A stretch of 64,000 bases of DNA from Synaphobranchus kaupii (lineage: Eukaryota > Chordata > Actinopteri > Anguilliformes > Synaphobranchidae), in NCBI GenBank assembly GCA_029718625.1, contig CM056377.1, positions 98,634,998-98,698,997 on the forward strand. Reading direction: 5' to 3'. The position numbers and the translations under genes are program-made. Below are positions 22,329 through 34,758 of the stretch, in pieces. How positions within the stretch are numbered: the stretch's first letter is position 1; each line of letters begins with the position of its first letter. Below the pieces are notes generated by a model that did no database searches, was not told where the DNA came from, and saw only the letters and a program-made list of their open reading frames with translations.

Positions 22329-25012
22329 TAGTGATGTGCAGTTGGCGAACGAATCGGTATTTTTGAACGACTCTTAATGCTGAGTAGACTCGATAGTTCG
22401 AGGGAATCGTGTATACCAACGGCTCTGGCTCTTGACTCTGCCTGCTTTCTACTACAGCCGGGAGCCGATGTCACTAGTTATAACCTAGGTTGAGCAGCAG
22501 TAGTGATGCGCCGAACAAAATAAAATAGGTCGCACGAATCTGTTTTATAATCATTTACGAATACATTTTAATTTGATCTAACAATATTGCACACATTTTT
22601 GTGAATTAGATAATTGCCCCAGCTCATTCCAAAGTGATTATTAGGCTACTACTGTTAGGTGTCGGAGGGGGAAGGACCCAAACGCAGGCAGGAATACGAA
22701 AAACCGAAGTTTTAATATGGGCAAGGCAGCAATCCGTGGTATAACAGGCAGGGTCAAAAACCGGGGAGACAGGCAAAGAAACAAAACACAGTCCAAAGAA
22801 TGGTCAAGGAACAGGCAGGGGTCGTAACCGGGAAGGCACAGCAAAGGTACAAAAGCGGAATCCAAAAACAGGGTCGCGAGAACACAGGCAGGGGTCCAAA
22901 CTAGGGAGTCGAAGGAGGAACACAAAGAAAACAAAACAGACTGGATACAAAACAAAACAACAACAGGCAAAGAACTCAGGAAACAAAAACTAGAAAACAG
23001 ATATACAGAATAAACAAACAGCTCGGGCAGAATCTCGGAAAAAACAGGCAACACAGAAGCAAAATATTTAGTACAAGGAACTCGCGAAGAAACACTGAAA
23101 TGACAAGGTATATATACACACAGAGGGAGACAGACATAATGGGAATCAGGTGTGTAGAAGCAGGGAGGGGAGATTGCTCACAGGTGAGAACAGTGAGGGT
23201 TAACAGGGACCAATAAAACAATGACAGGGGAAACGTAAGACACGGACTGGAATACACAGACACAATGATAACAAACGACCTGGAGTTAGCAGGTAAACAA
23301 GTGCACAGCTCAGAGAGGAGGAACACAAAAGTGGACACGTGCAGAGAATGCGAAATCACAGATGGATACAGGGATAGGATAACAAGGAGGGAAATAACAG
23401 CTGCAGATAGAAACTCAAGATGAATTAGTAATTAGTAATGTTAGTAGTGAACTCTAGAACCCTAATGTTAGTAGGTTAGCTGGTTAGTATTATATACATG
23501 TTAGTTTGTTAGCAGGTTAGTATTAAATCTAATCTAACAGTTAGTATGATTAGTACATTAGTATTATATACAAATATAAATAAAGCCAGAAGGAAGAAAA
23601 CGAGATATACGAAATACAGAGGAAACCCGAATGTTCCCAAAATCACGCGAATAGTGCAATGACAAAGACAGGGAGTGGAATCTCAGAAAACATGGAACGC
23701 GGACTGACAATGGCGAGGGAAAAGAAATCAGGAAAATAATAACAAATAAAGAATAAACAGACAGAATTACAGGATCCTAACAACTACTGCTAACTGTTAA
23801 AAGATGTAGGTTCCCTACAGTCGCCTACTAGCCTACCCTATCTCTCATCAACATGAAATCAACTCGACTCAGCGTCCTGAACCGCGGCAATATTCCACGG
23901 TCCCAGAGCCATGACACAAACCAAAGTCCTTTCGAGTTTTAATAGAGAGCAAATGCTGTAGCCTACACCATTAATAATCGGGTTTAGCCTACTTAGCGTC
24001 GGATCAACCAGAAACATTAACAAAGGTATTCTGTTATATCTATGATAGTCCGAGACGCCTACTTTTTTATTACGAAATTATTAGGCTACATGTGGCTGTT
24101 TGCAACCGAATTGCAGCATAAAACAAATTAATATGTGATTGTGTTCAGCAAATAGGTGGCTACTTATTTAAAGTGGTGGCATTTTTATTTTAGAACTATT
24201 GACCAACAACAACAGTGAACAGATAAATACAATTTTGTATAATAGAATAAATAAAAAGCCTAATTTTCAAATAAACATATTTTATGGTGTCCAAATAAAT
24301 CTTTACTAAATCTATTTAAAAGTAATAAATGAAACAGGCTCCTGTAGCCCACACACACACACACACATCAAGATCTGGCTTGTTTGTCGGATTTGGCTGG
24401 CTATCTCTCCTACACAGCCATATCCACCACATTTTCAGTAGGCTACTGGATTCTAGGATCTGATAAACAAAAATAAGATTTATATTTGCATAGACTAATA
24501 AAATAGCTATAGCCTATGCAAATATAACCATTAAATGTCTATTCTTACATGTAACATCTAACATTACAGTCAATGACCGACAGCAATATTTTACACTTCT
24601 GCTAGAATAACAGAGATGGGAAAGTTGTAGCCTAAATAAATGTAAACTGGATGCGATTGCAAACTAGCTTGAAAAGTCAGAGGGAGTGAACAGAAAACAT
24701 TGAGCATAGGCTATTAGAAAATGAGTATCAATCAGGTGATGTAGGCTACGTCTGAATAAAATATCAAAGCTGATTTACCAACTTCATTTGCTACCAAACT
24801 CTGCTGTCTGAAACCACTTCAAATTCCAGCTCGCGCCGCTGGGAGAAAAAGATGCGGCTCGGGTAGCTCGAAAGAATCTAGCAAACGAACGGTCGCCTAC
24901 TGTATTAACCAGAAGTACCAAAAACTTGCAACTCCGACTCCGATCCGACTCTTCAAACCGAACGGTACGGAACGAGCCGACTCAGAAAAAAGAGCCAAAC
25001 TGCCCATCACTA
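22329..25012. mobile_element. Non-autonomous hAT element, TAGTGATGTGCAGTT ends
   Basis: The left end TAGTGATGTGCAGTTGGCGA (22329) pairs with the right end AAACTGCCCATCACTA (ends 25012). Sub-terminal GGCTC/GAACGAA/CGACTC motifs occur at both ends. The flanking octamers are AAACACAC and AAACACCA (6/8). No transposase is recognised. A solo LTR (22653-23782) lies inside. This end sequence is common to fish hAT families. Confidence 0.75.
22653..23782 (-). mobile_element. Solo LTR (1130 bp) with ACTAC target duplication
   Basis: It starts TGTTAGGTGTCGG and ends GGATCCTAACA, which gives TG...CA boundaries with a 7-bp inverted TGTTAGG/CCTAACA. ACTAC is found on both sides (22648-22652 and 23783-23787). 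A TATATATAC motif near 23110 reads as a TATA box only on the minus strand, which sets the likely orientation. The right part (23415-23580) contains a run of degenerate TTAGTA repeats. No gag-pol is present next to it. Confidence 0.85.
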
Positions 25013-28000
25013 AAACACCAATTGTCGTTAGCCCGTTTACCTTGTCTCACTCTCAGCTGATAATAGCTACAGCATCAGCGAGTCGCACTCCCTCTCTTTC
25101 TACCCTCGCAATATCGTCCATATATTCAGGTTCAAACTGTAACCCTGAACACCACTTGAAAAATGAAAGTAATCTTCAGTATAGTCATCACTGCTACAAG
25201 ACATATTCAAATATAGTCCACAAAAATTGGATTGCTAGCTAGTCTGTGTTAACGTTGTTTATAAAGATGACGCTAGCTATCTATGTACCGTTCCCAAGCA
25301 ACTTCTGGCATGATCAGCTGTCGTGCAACTGGGAGTTGTAAACTAGGTGTCGTGAAGTACAATCACGTTGACAAGGCAAGTGGTCCAAACTAACTAATAC
25401 CATTTTTTGGCTATATTGACACGTTTTGATGACATGGTATGCATTTATGCAACAAATATATTATGAAGTGTTTATTTAAGTTTGGTTTATTAATAGTGTC
25501 TTTGTTAAGTAGCTGTCAGGGGGTGTCTGTAAGCCCCCATTAAATCAATGTTATTTGGCTAACAAAGGTAACGGCTAACAGAGATTGAGCTCCGCATACT
25601 TGAGGCAGGAGGTCTTGAGCCCCATATCTTCCCCAATTTATGAAATAATTTGTGATAAGTAGCTCAGCTGACCTGGGTCTAAAAAATGCGAACTATTCCT
25701 TTAAGATATTAAGTAACTAATGTTAGGGGAGCAAAAGTAGCCTATTTCACTATGGACTAAGGCTAGCTAACAGGTTAATTTCCACCACTCACGGACTAAT
25801 ACACCCACCTTCCTTTGTGAAAAATTGGGTGACATACTGTCGCCCTTTCCTTTCTCTCTCCTGTCTTTCTTTTCTTTGTTTTCGTTTTTGGAAGGCAGGT
25901 TTTATTTTAGGAAGCTGAGACATGATGCTCCATCTGCACTCCTCATTCGCAATTTTCACGCTAGGCTAGCAAGTACCGTTCGTGCCTGGTTTGGGGGCAG
26001 GACCGAACCATTTAATGTAAATAGGCAATACAGAGGCTCTCTGGATGTTTACTTTTTGCCAAAAACAAGAAAAGAAAAATAAACCGTTAGTTTTATTAGT
26101 ACATTGTAAGTAAAATATTTTATTAATGATGATAGGTTAATAATTTAATATTGAAATTTTTTTTCCTAATGTTCTAATCATTTTTTAGGACCCCTGTCAG
26201 TCAGGGGCCTTAGAATCGTCCAAACCTTTCCCCCCCCCCCCACCCATACGGCGCCCCTGTGTAGGATTGTATATTTACTTTATATTTAGTAGTATATATT
26301 GACAGTAGAATGACGTGGTATAATTACACAATAATTGTTTATTTTGCATTTGAGTGAGCAGGACTGTATTGGCAAATGTTCAAGCTATTGTTGGGTTTCT
26401 CTTGTTGCTGTGAGAGGAACTCACAGATGGACACTATTGTCCACTGTGTCATGCATGGGTAGGTATAGCCGGTGAGACTGGGTGGGGGAGTTGCTCGTTA
26501 AATGGTCTAGCCACGAGAATATAGTGGCACTTACACTACATTCGTAGGTAACGTAAAGTATCGCTCCGCCACCATACTTCCACAGAGAATATAGGTCAGC
26601 ACAAAGTAAAGGATTCAACGATAGTTTGACTTCAAAAATAATGATATAAACACTCAAAATAAGCCCGATAGACTGTCGTCGTATTTTATTTGCTTTGGGT
26701 GCACTGTGGAGTGTTTAAGTGCGTTTGGTAGTGGATGCTTCCGGTTACCATAGGGTTGCGCTAGCATTAGCAACGTGTGTATGTCCAAAAGAAGGGACAG
26801 CATGGAATTAGCTGAAAATGGTTTCCATCAATCAAGTACATCATGGGTAAGTCGTAATTGAGACATTATGTCCAAAATTCCGAACTATTCCTTTAATGTT
26901 TTAAGGTAATGAATCCAAAAACTCTTTTGAAGTAAAAGATTCTCAAAATTACCACCGCTTATTGGAGGGTTTACCTTTTCAATGCCTATATACCTTAATG
27001 AGGATATTGAAGTCTACATCACGGTCTGCGTTTTCTTTTCTTTTTGACTCCCTTTAATATCACCTGCACCCTTTTCTATATAAATCCCGGTCATATTTTG
27101 GAGATCAATTAAAAAAAATTAGTTGTACAAATCATTGTTGTTAAAAAGATACCACAGGGTGTGCTCTGAAGGAACACAGTTCAGAAGGTTTCTTTCTGTT
27201 GAATCTGAGCCATGACAATCAGCCTGCTGATGCCCTGTGATTTATGACAACAGGAGACCCATTTCCACAGTCTCAGACAGATACACATGCATCAGTGCTA
27301 CTTCTAGTGATGACATTTTTGGGGTCAGTTAAATGGTTTGTGGTGGCGTATTTATCAGAGGAAGTTGGCAATGAAAAAATGAGCTACTTCCTCCCCTATG
27401 TGTTTTGTCGATAAGTAGTGCACAGCAGGGTAGCTGCAGTATGGGAATGACATCATCATGGGGATACAGCTCAAGGGCAGCTATTACGGCCCTCCATTCT
27501 GGCTCTTCACATAAATATGTTGTGTTTAATCCTGCAAGGTGCTGGGGACATATGTGGACTGACATCATGGTTATTAAATGGTGGGCTTGTAGATGGAATC
27601 CCCAGAAGAGCCTGGGGGATTCCATCTCTCCTGTTAGCCAATGATATATTGAATGTTCCTGGAGGTGTTCACGTTTGTGTATTTGCATTCAATTTTTTTT
27701 GCATTTTATTTGCGCAATATTGATTTGTGATTGCAAGTTATTTATTTATTTATTCTCCTTTATTTTACCAGGTGAGTCCCATTGAGATATCCATCTCTTT
27801 TTCAAGGGAGCCCTGGCCAAGAGAAGCAACAAGCAGTCAGATTACAACATAAAACACCATTACACAAAGCAGCGGCAATAAAACTACAAATTATACAGTA
27901 TGTAGTGAGGTTTGGTCACTTTTATTCAGAATTAATTAAGTTCAACACTCAATTAGAATTCTATACGTCAGTAGAGCCCAACTTAGTGAAATAACGTAGA

Positions 28001-28128
28001 CACGACAATGGGTTGGAAAAATGACATATGTTTTATTGGCTGCAACTATGAATATGTGAATAATAGAATTACATTCTATGACTTCATCTTAATCAGAGGA
28101 TATGATAATTATGTGATGGCTAAATATA
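25013..28128. other. Intergenic DNA with two TTAA-type element ends
   Basis: No gene is recognised. Two same-orientation ends of the form CGAACTATTCCT-TTAA lie at 25688-25704 and 26881-26896; both would be right ends of TTAA-target elements, and their left partners are not visible. 27740-27850 (TTTATTTTACCAGGTGAGTC CCATTGAGA ... GGGAGCCCTGGCC) resembles a dispersed fish repeat. C runs occur at 26230. Confidence 0.5.
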
Positions 28129-28672
28129 CACTGTCCGGCCAAAAAAAAAAGTCGCACACTGTAATATTTTGTTGGACCGCCTTTAGCTTTGATTATGGCG
28201 CGCATTCGTCGTGGCATTGTTTCGACAACCTTATGCAACGTCACAACATTTATTTCCGTCCAGACTTGCTTTCATTTTTGGCCAAGATCTTGTATTGACG
28301 ACGGGAGAGTCGAACCACTCCGTGAAGTCTTCTCCAGTACATCCCAAAGACTTTCAATGGGGTTAAGGTCAGGACTCTGGTGGCCAATTCATGTGTGAAA
28401 ATGATTCCTCATGCTCCCTGAACTACTCTTTCACAATTTGAGCCCGATGAATCTTGGCATTGTCGTCCTGGAATATGCCCATTGATGGGATAACCTGGTC
28501 ATTCAGTACATTCAGGTACTCAGCTGACTTCATTTTATAGCTGCATAACGTTGCTGAGCCTAGACCTGACCAATTGAAGCAACCCCAGATCATAACACTG
28601 CCTCCAGAGGCTTGTACAGTGGGCACTATGCATGACTGGTGCAACTGCAACTTTTTTTTTGGCCAGGCAGTG
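28129..28672 (-). mobile_element. Internally deleted Tc1 element, copy A
   Basis: It has CACTGTCCGGCCAAAAAAAA and TTTTTGGCCAGGCAGTG ends flanked by TA on both sides (28127-28128 and 28673-28674). The body encodes, on the minus strand, only the C-terminal half of a Tc1 transposase: [27 protein letters not shown] (second Asp region) and, in a second frame, the DLNPIES block. A near-identical copy in the opposite orientation is at 44153-44697. Confidence 0.9.
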
Positions 28673-28954
28673 TAGAAGCTAACAGTCCTACCATTACAAA
28701 AGTTAGTTTGTGTTATGGGTTAATGACACGCTAAACTATATTTTGTGGTTAGCTAGTTTTATCAGTCTCATACATATACAGTTTTAATGGTTTAAAACTA
28801 TAAGGTCAGGGAAATTGTTTATTCCCGACCGAAACGCGCATAGCAAAACAAATACAAACAACAGTAGAAACCAGCAGTAAAATTACCTCAACAGGGTATT
28901 ACAGGGTTTAGCCTATCAATTGCTGTCAGTGCTAAATAAAATGCGTTTCAATAC
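28673..28954. other. Spacer, nothing recognised
   Basis: AT-rich sequence without frames or repeats that I can name. Confidence 0.5.
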
Positions 28955-28958
28955 TTAA

Positions 28959-29567
28959 AGGTTGTATCAGCGATTTTGGGTGGAAACATAAATGATCACA
29001 TTCATCTGATTTTTCCTCACGATCCGCTAGCTGCCCGCCCCATAAGCAGGCCGTCAAAAAAAACCGCGTCTCTGTAGGCAGCCTATGCTCCGAGATCGTA
29101 CACAAAAACAAATGGTACTACCAACCACTCAAAACCAAAATAAACAGTATTCCAACCAATCACAATGATCTGCACAAACGCTAATACTCTTATCTCGCTG
29201 AAATCTTGACGGATTTACAAACGGTTTGGTTTCTTACAAACGTTATTAACGTGGTTATAATTCTGGATGCTTGAACACTATTTTTTAAAACATAACATAA
29301 TTATTCATAAGTATGTTTGTTTGGGATTTCGCTTCAGAAGTGACGTCACGTTTGTGCAGATCATTGTGATTGGTTGGAATACTGTTTATTTTGGTTTTGA
29401 GTAGTTGGTAGTACCATTGTTTTTGTGTACGATCTCGGAGCATAGGCTGCCTACAGAGACGCGGTTTTTTGACGGCCTGCTTATAGGGCGGGCAGCTAGC
29501 GGATCGTGAGGAAAAATCAGATGAATGTGATCATTTATGTTTCCACCCAAAATCGCTGATACAACCT
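28959..29567. mobile_element. Foldback TTAA element with ~215-bp inverted arms (Kolobok/piggyBac-like MITE)
   Basis: TTAA lies at 28955-28958 and 29568-29571. The arms begin AGGTTGTATCAGCGATTTTG and match for about 215 bp (28959-29175 against 29345-29567), with very few differences. The spacer is about 170 bp. The right side carries a CRE (TGACGTCA, 29341-29348) and inverted CCAAT boxes. No protein is encoded. The AGG start together with a TTAA target fits Kolobok better than piggyBac, but this is inference. Confidence 0.85.
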
Positions 29568-29571
29568 TTAA

Positions 29572-31126
29572 CGGTAACAAAGGGAGGCCAGTCCCGATTC
29601 CGTAAGTGATGTCAGATCGTCAGCTGATCCTAGGTCCCGGCAGGTGCGTGGACTCCTGGAGACTTCTTCACCGAAGTCGGGTTGCGACAGGTTTCCAGTC
29701 AGGTCGACGTGGACGTGCACAGATCTCCACTTGGGTCCGGCCACAAGGGAGACAGTAGAGGAACAGTTTGAAGAAACGTATCCTCAAAACAGCTGTTGAG
29801 AATAAACCAGCTTGGGTTATTCCATGGATGGTGGCAGGCCAACTCTGTCTCGGTGATCAGGCGAGATACGGGTTGGGAAATGCAGAAGTCCGTCAGGGTT
29901 TCAGTGGTGCATCTGGTAGGCGTAAGACAGCGTCTTTACCATCAGAGCCGTCCGGGTGCGTCTGGTCGGGGTAAGGCTGTGCCTTTCCCATCAGAGCAAA
30001 GTTGGTAAAGTTTCATGGGTTTTTATGCTCAAAAGTCACTGACAAGTCCGAACCCGTTCCTTTGATCCCAATTGGTAGATGGCTTTAGGGCACCCATGCA
30101 TTTGATTGGCTCATTTCCTTGGACCATCAATAAACACAGATGGATCAGCCATTTCCAATCACCTCAGGGTGTACGTGCGTGTGTTAAATTGGGATCTCCC
30201 CTCTCCTTCTCTAAAGAGGGGGGTGTTCCTGCCCAACCCGCTGCCTGATTGATCAAGCAGTCTGTGTTCAACTCCGAGTCACATGAAGAACGGTACAGAC
30301 ACTCCGTTGTGCCTCAGTCTGATCAGGAGTGTTAATTGTGAACGACTCCGCAGGGGGCCCAGTCTTATGATCAGAAAGTCCCAAAATGTCCCTGTGTAAC
30401 CATTACAAGTACATATTTCAGATAAAACACAAATTATACTATACACTTTTCAGCTAAAACAATTACAAACCTCAGTTTTTAAAATCTCCAACTTTAAACT
30501 TAAAATCATCCAAAGTGATTAAGTTTGCCATTTTAGTTTCCTTCTGGAGCTGGGGCATAATAGTTAAAAGCCGTCTTTCCAAATTCTGTTGAGGGGTGAG
30601 GCACAGTAAAACGCTTTGCGAACGCAGGTTGTAAGAACTTGTGTTCCATTTAAAAAGACGTTAGGATTACATAGATGTAAATGGGAAAGAAAGTGCTGAG
30701 TAAAGTTTAGAATGAACAGGATCAGTGCATTGACATGGCTGCAGCATGAAGGCGCATGCCTGAAGACCTCTGAACTAAAGGGAGAAAAGGGTTTGTTAAT
30801 TTTTTGGTTGTTTGTTTTAATAGAAACATTGAAGTGTAGTCTGAAAAGGTTGGTTTTTCAACTGATTGGTGTATGAATATCTGTGACCTTTTTATTTTTT
30901 GGAAAAATATTACTTATTAAACAAAATCATATTCTCTGAGCAACTTCTTTTCAAGGGTGTGAATAATTTTGAAGGTCTCTGGAAGTTTTGGTATTATATA
31001 ACAGAGGAAAAACTGAAGACATACACACATCTCATCACTGGGCAGATTGGTTCAAACCTTCTCTCAAAGAGCCTAATTTGATTAGAGTTGTAGAATTTGA
31101 GCTAGGTTTGCGGGTGGTGGGGAGTC
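29572..31126. other. Intergenic DNA; G+C-richer block at 29590-30400
   Basis: 29590-30400 differs in composition from its surroundings. It contains imperfect direct repeats (GTGCATCTGGTAGGCGTAAG ... and GTGCGTCTGGTCGGGGTAAG) and short frames with no recognised domain. It might be a piece of an LTR element, but I cannot find TG/CA boundaries. The rest (30400-31126) is AT-rich with no features. Confidence 0.45.
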
Positions 31127-31130
31127 TTAA

Positions 31131-32115
31131 AGCCCCAGGGAACAAAGCCTAAAATCGTTAAAATTTATGTATGATATCAAGCTTTTTACCTTAAATTAGA
31201 TATGACCGTTTGTTCAAATCCCGTATTTTCTGGAAAAAGAAGTTGAAATTAGCTTTTTTCCCCCACTAGGGCGCAGCCATCTTGGACCAACTGCGGTCGT
31301 GATGTTACTAGATTGGTTGGCCTCTGCTGCTCAATGTATTCCTATGGGAAAATAGCGGACTTTCAGTGAGCTCAACGATGTATTGTGAGGAAAAAATAAA
31401 ACAAAAAAGGAACAGACGGTCTTTTTCTATTGCCCCAAGATGCTCAAATGAGTATTACTGAACAAAACTTAATTTAAAACTTAATTTCCACGAACTGCTT
31501 CTGACCATACTAATGCTGTGGCCAGCTGGCAACTGCAGCGCCGATGCATTGCCTTGATATATTAGTTAACAGCCTGCAAATATATACCTACCGCGACCTA
31601 GCATCACAAGCTAACGCTTATTTTCTATAGGCAATATTAGCTAGACACGACTTTAGCTCCCAAACCGTTTATCAAGGCAATGCAGCGGCGCTACAGTTGC
31701 CGGCTCGTCAGCCCACAGCATTTGTAGGCTATGGTCAGAACGGGTCAGAAGCAGTTTGTGGAAATTAAGTTTTAAATTAAGTTTTGTTCGGTAATACTCA
31801 TTTGAGCATCTCGGGACAATACAAAAAGACAGTCTGTGCGTTTTGTTTTATTTTTTCCTCACGATACATCGTTGAGCTCACTGAAAGTCAGCTATTTTCC
31901 CATAGGAATACATTGAGCAGCAGAGGCCAACAAACCTAGTGACGTCACGACCACAGTTGGTCCAAGATGGCTGCGCCCTAGTGGAAAAAAAGCTAATTTG
32001 AACTTCTTTTTCCAGCAAATACGGGTCGGTTTGAGATTTGAACGCACGGTCATATCTAATTTAAGATAAAAAGCTAACAAACCAGAGCCACTTTACCGAG
32101 TGCTTCATGTCCCCT
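31131..32115. repeat. ~0.98-kb foldback, right end AGGGGACATGAAGCACTC, TTAA on both sides
   Basis: The left arm (about 31180-31660) is repeated in inverted order at 31680-32085. Mirrored markers are TTAAATTAGATATGACCGT, CCACTAGGGCGCAGCCATCT, CTATGGGAAAATAGC, AGCTCAACGATGTAT and GCTCAAATGAGTATTA. TTAA lies before 31131 and after 32115. The outermost 30-40 bases of the two arms differ. The right arm has a CRE (TGACGTCA, 31940-31947). No protein is encoded. Confidence 0.8.
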
Positions 32116-32763
32116 TTAAGCATCCACCAAAGTTTGAATGAAAAAAAATATACATATAAATATAATAAAACGCTGCTCAAAAACAGCTGAATTATCTGAT
32201 CAGACCTGTATTAGGACTGTCGGGGCGTGGTCGTAATATTCTAATGAGCACGCTTGATTTCTGTCCAAGAAGCAGAGTTGTGCCCAAGTCATTTTGAGCA
32301 AGTCCAAGTCAAGTCCCAAGTCATACAGGGCAAGTCCAAGTGAAGTCCCAAGTCTTACAGGGCAAGTCCTAGTCAATCTGCTCTGGGATTTGTAGTAAAT
32401 GCATGCATGCAAGGCTAGGCGCGGAATACGAAAGTCAAATTTCAAGTGTTATACTACAAACACTTCTGTTGATTCACATGTACACATAATAGATACATCT
32501 ATCCAATATATGCATGGACTCTGCATCGACAGGCTATATAAACATAAGCAAACCAACTGAGCACCCGTGCAACACCCCAACACGCACAACATATCACCAC
32601 CTAGCACGCACCAATCCAGCAAGCAGCGTGAAATACTTACTTTTCAACCAAAAAATAAATAGGTCTATATACAACACATTAATATCATGTCCAGTAGCAG
32701 ATCATTCGCATCACATAAACAGTGAAGAAGACCAAGACATTTAAAATAGGTTATAATGGGGGG

Positions 32764-33541
32764 TATACTACGAAGCAGGATTACTGAGTTAGCTGGATAA
32801 CTGCACTGCACATGGACCAAGTAAAAAGAGCCGTTCCAGGTTTGCCTAGTCAAGATCTAGTGGAAAAGCACTGAGAATGTCGGGGGGGGCGAGAGGATGC
32901 AGGTGTCTCCCATCGTCCATGCTTCTCAAGCTAAAGTAGGATAGTTCCCTATCAACAAGGACGAAGGCATCTAGCATCCCCGTCAAAACAGGAATGTCTC
33001 CCTCCTGTTTTTCCATAGCTAAGCAAGAGTTGTACCCATAACAATAGATAAGATAGATCATGCTGACCGAACAGGTGGGAGAATAAGAGAAATTAAGGGA
33101 AATTACATGGTCTGATTAAAAGGCACATGAGCATAAGTCGCAAACAACTTTATTTGGTAGATCAAGAGTGCCCCAAGCTCATAGGGTAGGCACTGGTTAT
33201 ATAACGTGTTTATTTTTGCCTAATTTGTTATTGGATAAAATAAGATATGACTAAGGGGTGTCACCGCACATTATTGGTGTATTAGTTAGGTAGAGGAGTT
33301 ATGATATTATATAAACTAATGTCTGTCTTTGTTCGGGGAACTCCTGATCCCTCTGCGTAGGGTAAAGGACCTCCCGTTGGCGTCAACGTTTAATAAAAGG
33401 TTAAACTGAATAGAAGACTGCTATTTCCTTCATCTTGAGAATTTTCCAGCTCAAAAATCAATCTCAAATTGAACCTAATGAGGAAAGAGTAAAGGACTTC
33501 CCTCCGCATCAGCTATCTCAGTAATCTTGCTTCGTAGTATA
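32764..33541. mobile_element. Nested element with TATACTACGAAGC inverted ends
   Basis: TATACTACGAAGCAGGATTA CTGAGTTAGCTG at 32764 is mirrored by the sequence ending TGCTTCGTAGTATA at 33541 (about 29 bp, 4 mismatches). A G run precedes the left end, and the target duplication is not clear. The interior contains an LTR-like segment. Confidence 0.65.
32878..33435 (+). mobile_element. LTR-like insertion (solo LTR candidate)
   Basis: It begins TGTCGGGGG after TGAGAA (32872-32877); TGAGAA recurs at 33436-33441. It contains an inverted CCAAT box near 33229, TATATAAAC near 33314, AATAAAAGG near 33391 and a short trailing segment, the order U3-R-U5 of an LTR. The 3' end reads TTCATCT rather than CA, so the boundary is not canonical. 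Confidence 0.4.
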
Positions 33542-34758
33542 GATAGTCTAACATTACTATCCTAAGGTAACATTATACAGGCCCAGGAATTGTACAATTC
33601 TGTAAGAAATTATGAATAGCCAACGTTGCCACACACACTATAACCCAATAAATGCCATTTTCTCCAATTCGATTCTGCCACACAGTCACCACTTGAGACC
33701 AAGCTCAAGCAGCTGGCCAAATAACCTAGCTAATATCCTACACACAAGACACTGGCATAGCCTATAGCTATTTACAGTGGTGTCTGAGAAGGTGGGTATA
33801 CTATACTGTGAGCATGGGGTGGTACACACCCACCCTCTAGGGGGGTCCGGACCATTACATTTAGTAAATTTTAACATCATGTTAAATGCATCAATCTGGT
33901 GCACTTTGAGAGGAAAATTAAGAGCCTATAGATCCATAAAGAATTGTGTGCTTTTGTAAACAATCAATCTGAGTGGGGAATCTGATTTACTAACCTCGCT
34001 TGGTGGGGTTTCAAACGCCTAACAAAATTTGAAATTCTGCATCCTCCATCGGAGATCTTTGTTCCACACGTTTTGCATACGGCCGTTTTGTCGTTGTAGT
34101 TTGATAGTCTCGTCTTTATATCCAAACGCAATCACGCGTTGTGCATCGCTTGCAGACATGGTGCTCAAAATGATCATAGCACGGACACCACAGAACAGTT
34201 CTGTGACAGACACGCATGCACACCCATGCGTACCATGGCTACATTTTAACCAACGCGAAGTAGCCTAATGCAGCGCTCATGCTTTGTGAACGTTTGGTAG
34301 GAATATCACAAAAATATAGAAGAAAATTCAGTAGTCCCGCGAAGGAATATCACAAAATGCTGACAAAAATTGGCCTTTTATTAATATTGTGCCACGAGTC
34401 TCTAAGTGCAAGTCACAAGTAAGTTGCAAGTCAATTCATCTAAGTCCAAGTCAAGTCATTTTTTTGGCGACCAAGTCGCAGACTCGAGTCTCCAACTCTG
34501 CCAAGAAGACACTTGGCATCAAGCGAGAGAATAGTTTTGACAAATGCTGGGCGGGACAAGCGACATCAGCCTTGTGATTGGTGTGGGATTAGTGACATCA
34601 CCATTCCCACTTATAGTACCACTGAACTTCAATCCAAGTATCCAATATCCCTGAAATTCAGAAAGTAATTATTTCCAATACAAGTATATGCATATTGTAT
34701 GTCCACAAGACAACCTAATTAGGAGGCAATCACGAATATTTGTTCCCTGGGGCTTTAA

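Larger units (their letters stand above)
32273..34500. mobile_element. hAT element with perfect 8-bp target duplication CCAAGAAG
   Basis: CCAAGAAG occurs at 32265-32272 and at 34501-34508. The ends are CAGAGTTGTGCCCAAGTC and GACTCGAGTCTCCAACTCTG. Sub-terminal AAGTCCAAGTCAAGTCCCAAG iterations lie at both ends (32290-32370 and 34405-34460). These are typical of non-autonomous fish hAT families with many transposase-binding repeats. No transposase is found. A further inverted-repeat element lies inside. Confidence 0.9.
31131..34754. mobile_element. Composite TTAA-flanked unit, AGCCCCAGGGAACAAA ends
   Basis: TTAA (31127-31130) then AGCCCCAGGGAACAAA at the left, and TTTGTTCCCTGGGGCT then TTAA (34755-34758) at the right: a perfect 16-bp inverted terminus. 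Inside are a foldback (31131-32115) with its own right-hand TTAA, and a complete hAT (32273-34500). Whether the 16-bp ends belong to one old element or to two adjacent relatives cannot be settled from one copy. Confidence 0.6.

Noticed and set aside
22641..23359. Minus-strand hydrophobic frames (137 and 127 codons) as membrane proteins
   Set aside because: They lie wholly inside a solo LTR defined by TG/CA ends and an ACTAC target duplication; the composition reflects A-rich LTR sequence read in reverse.
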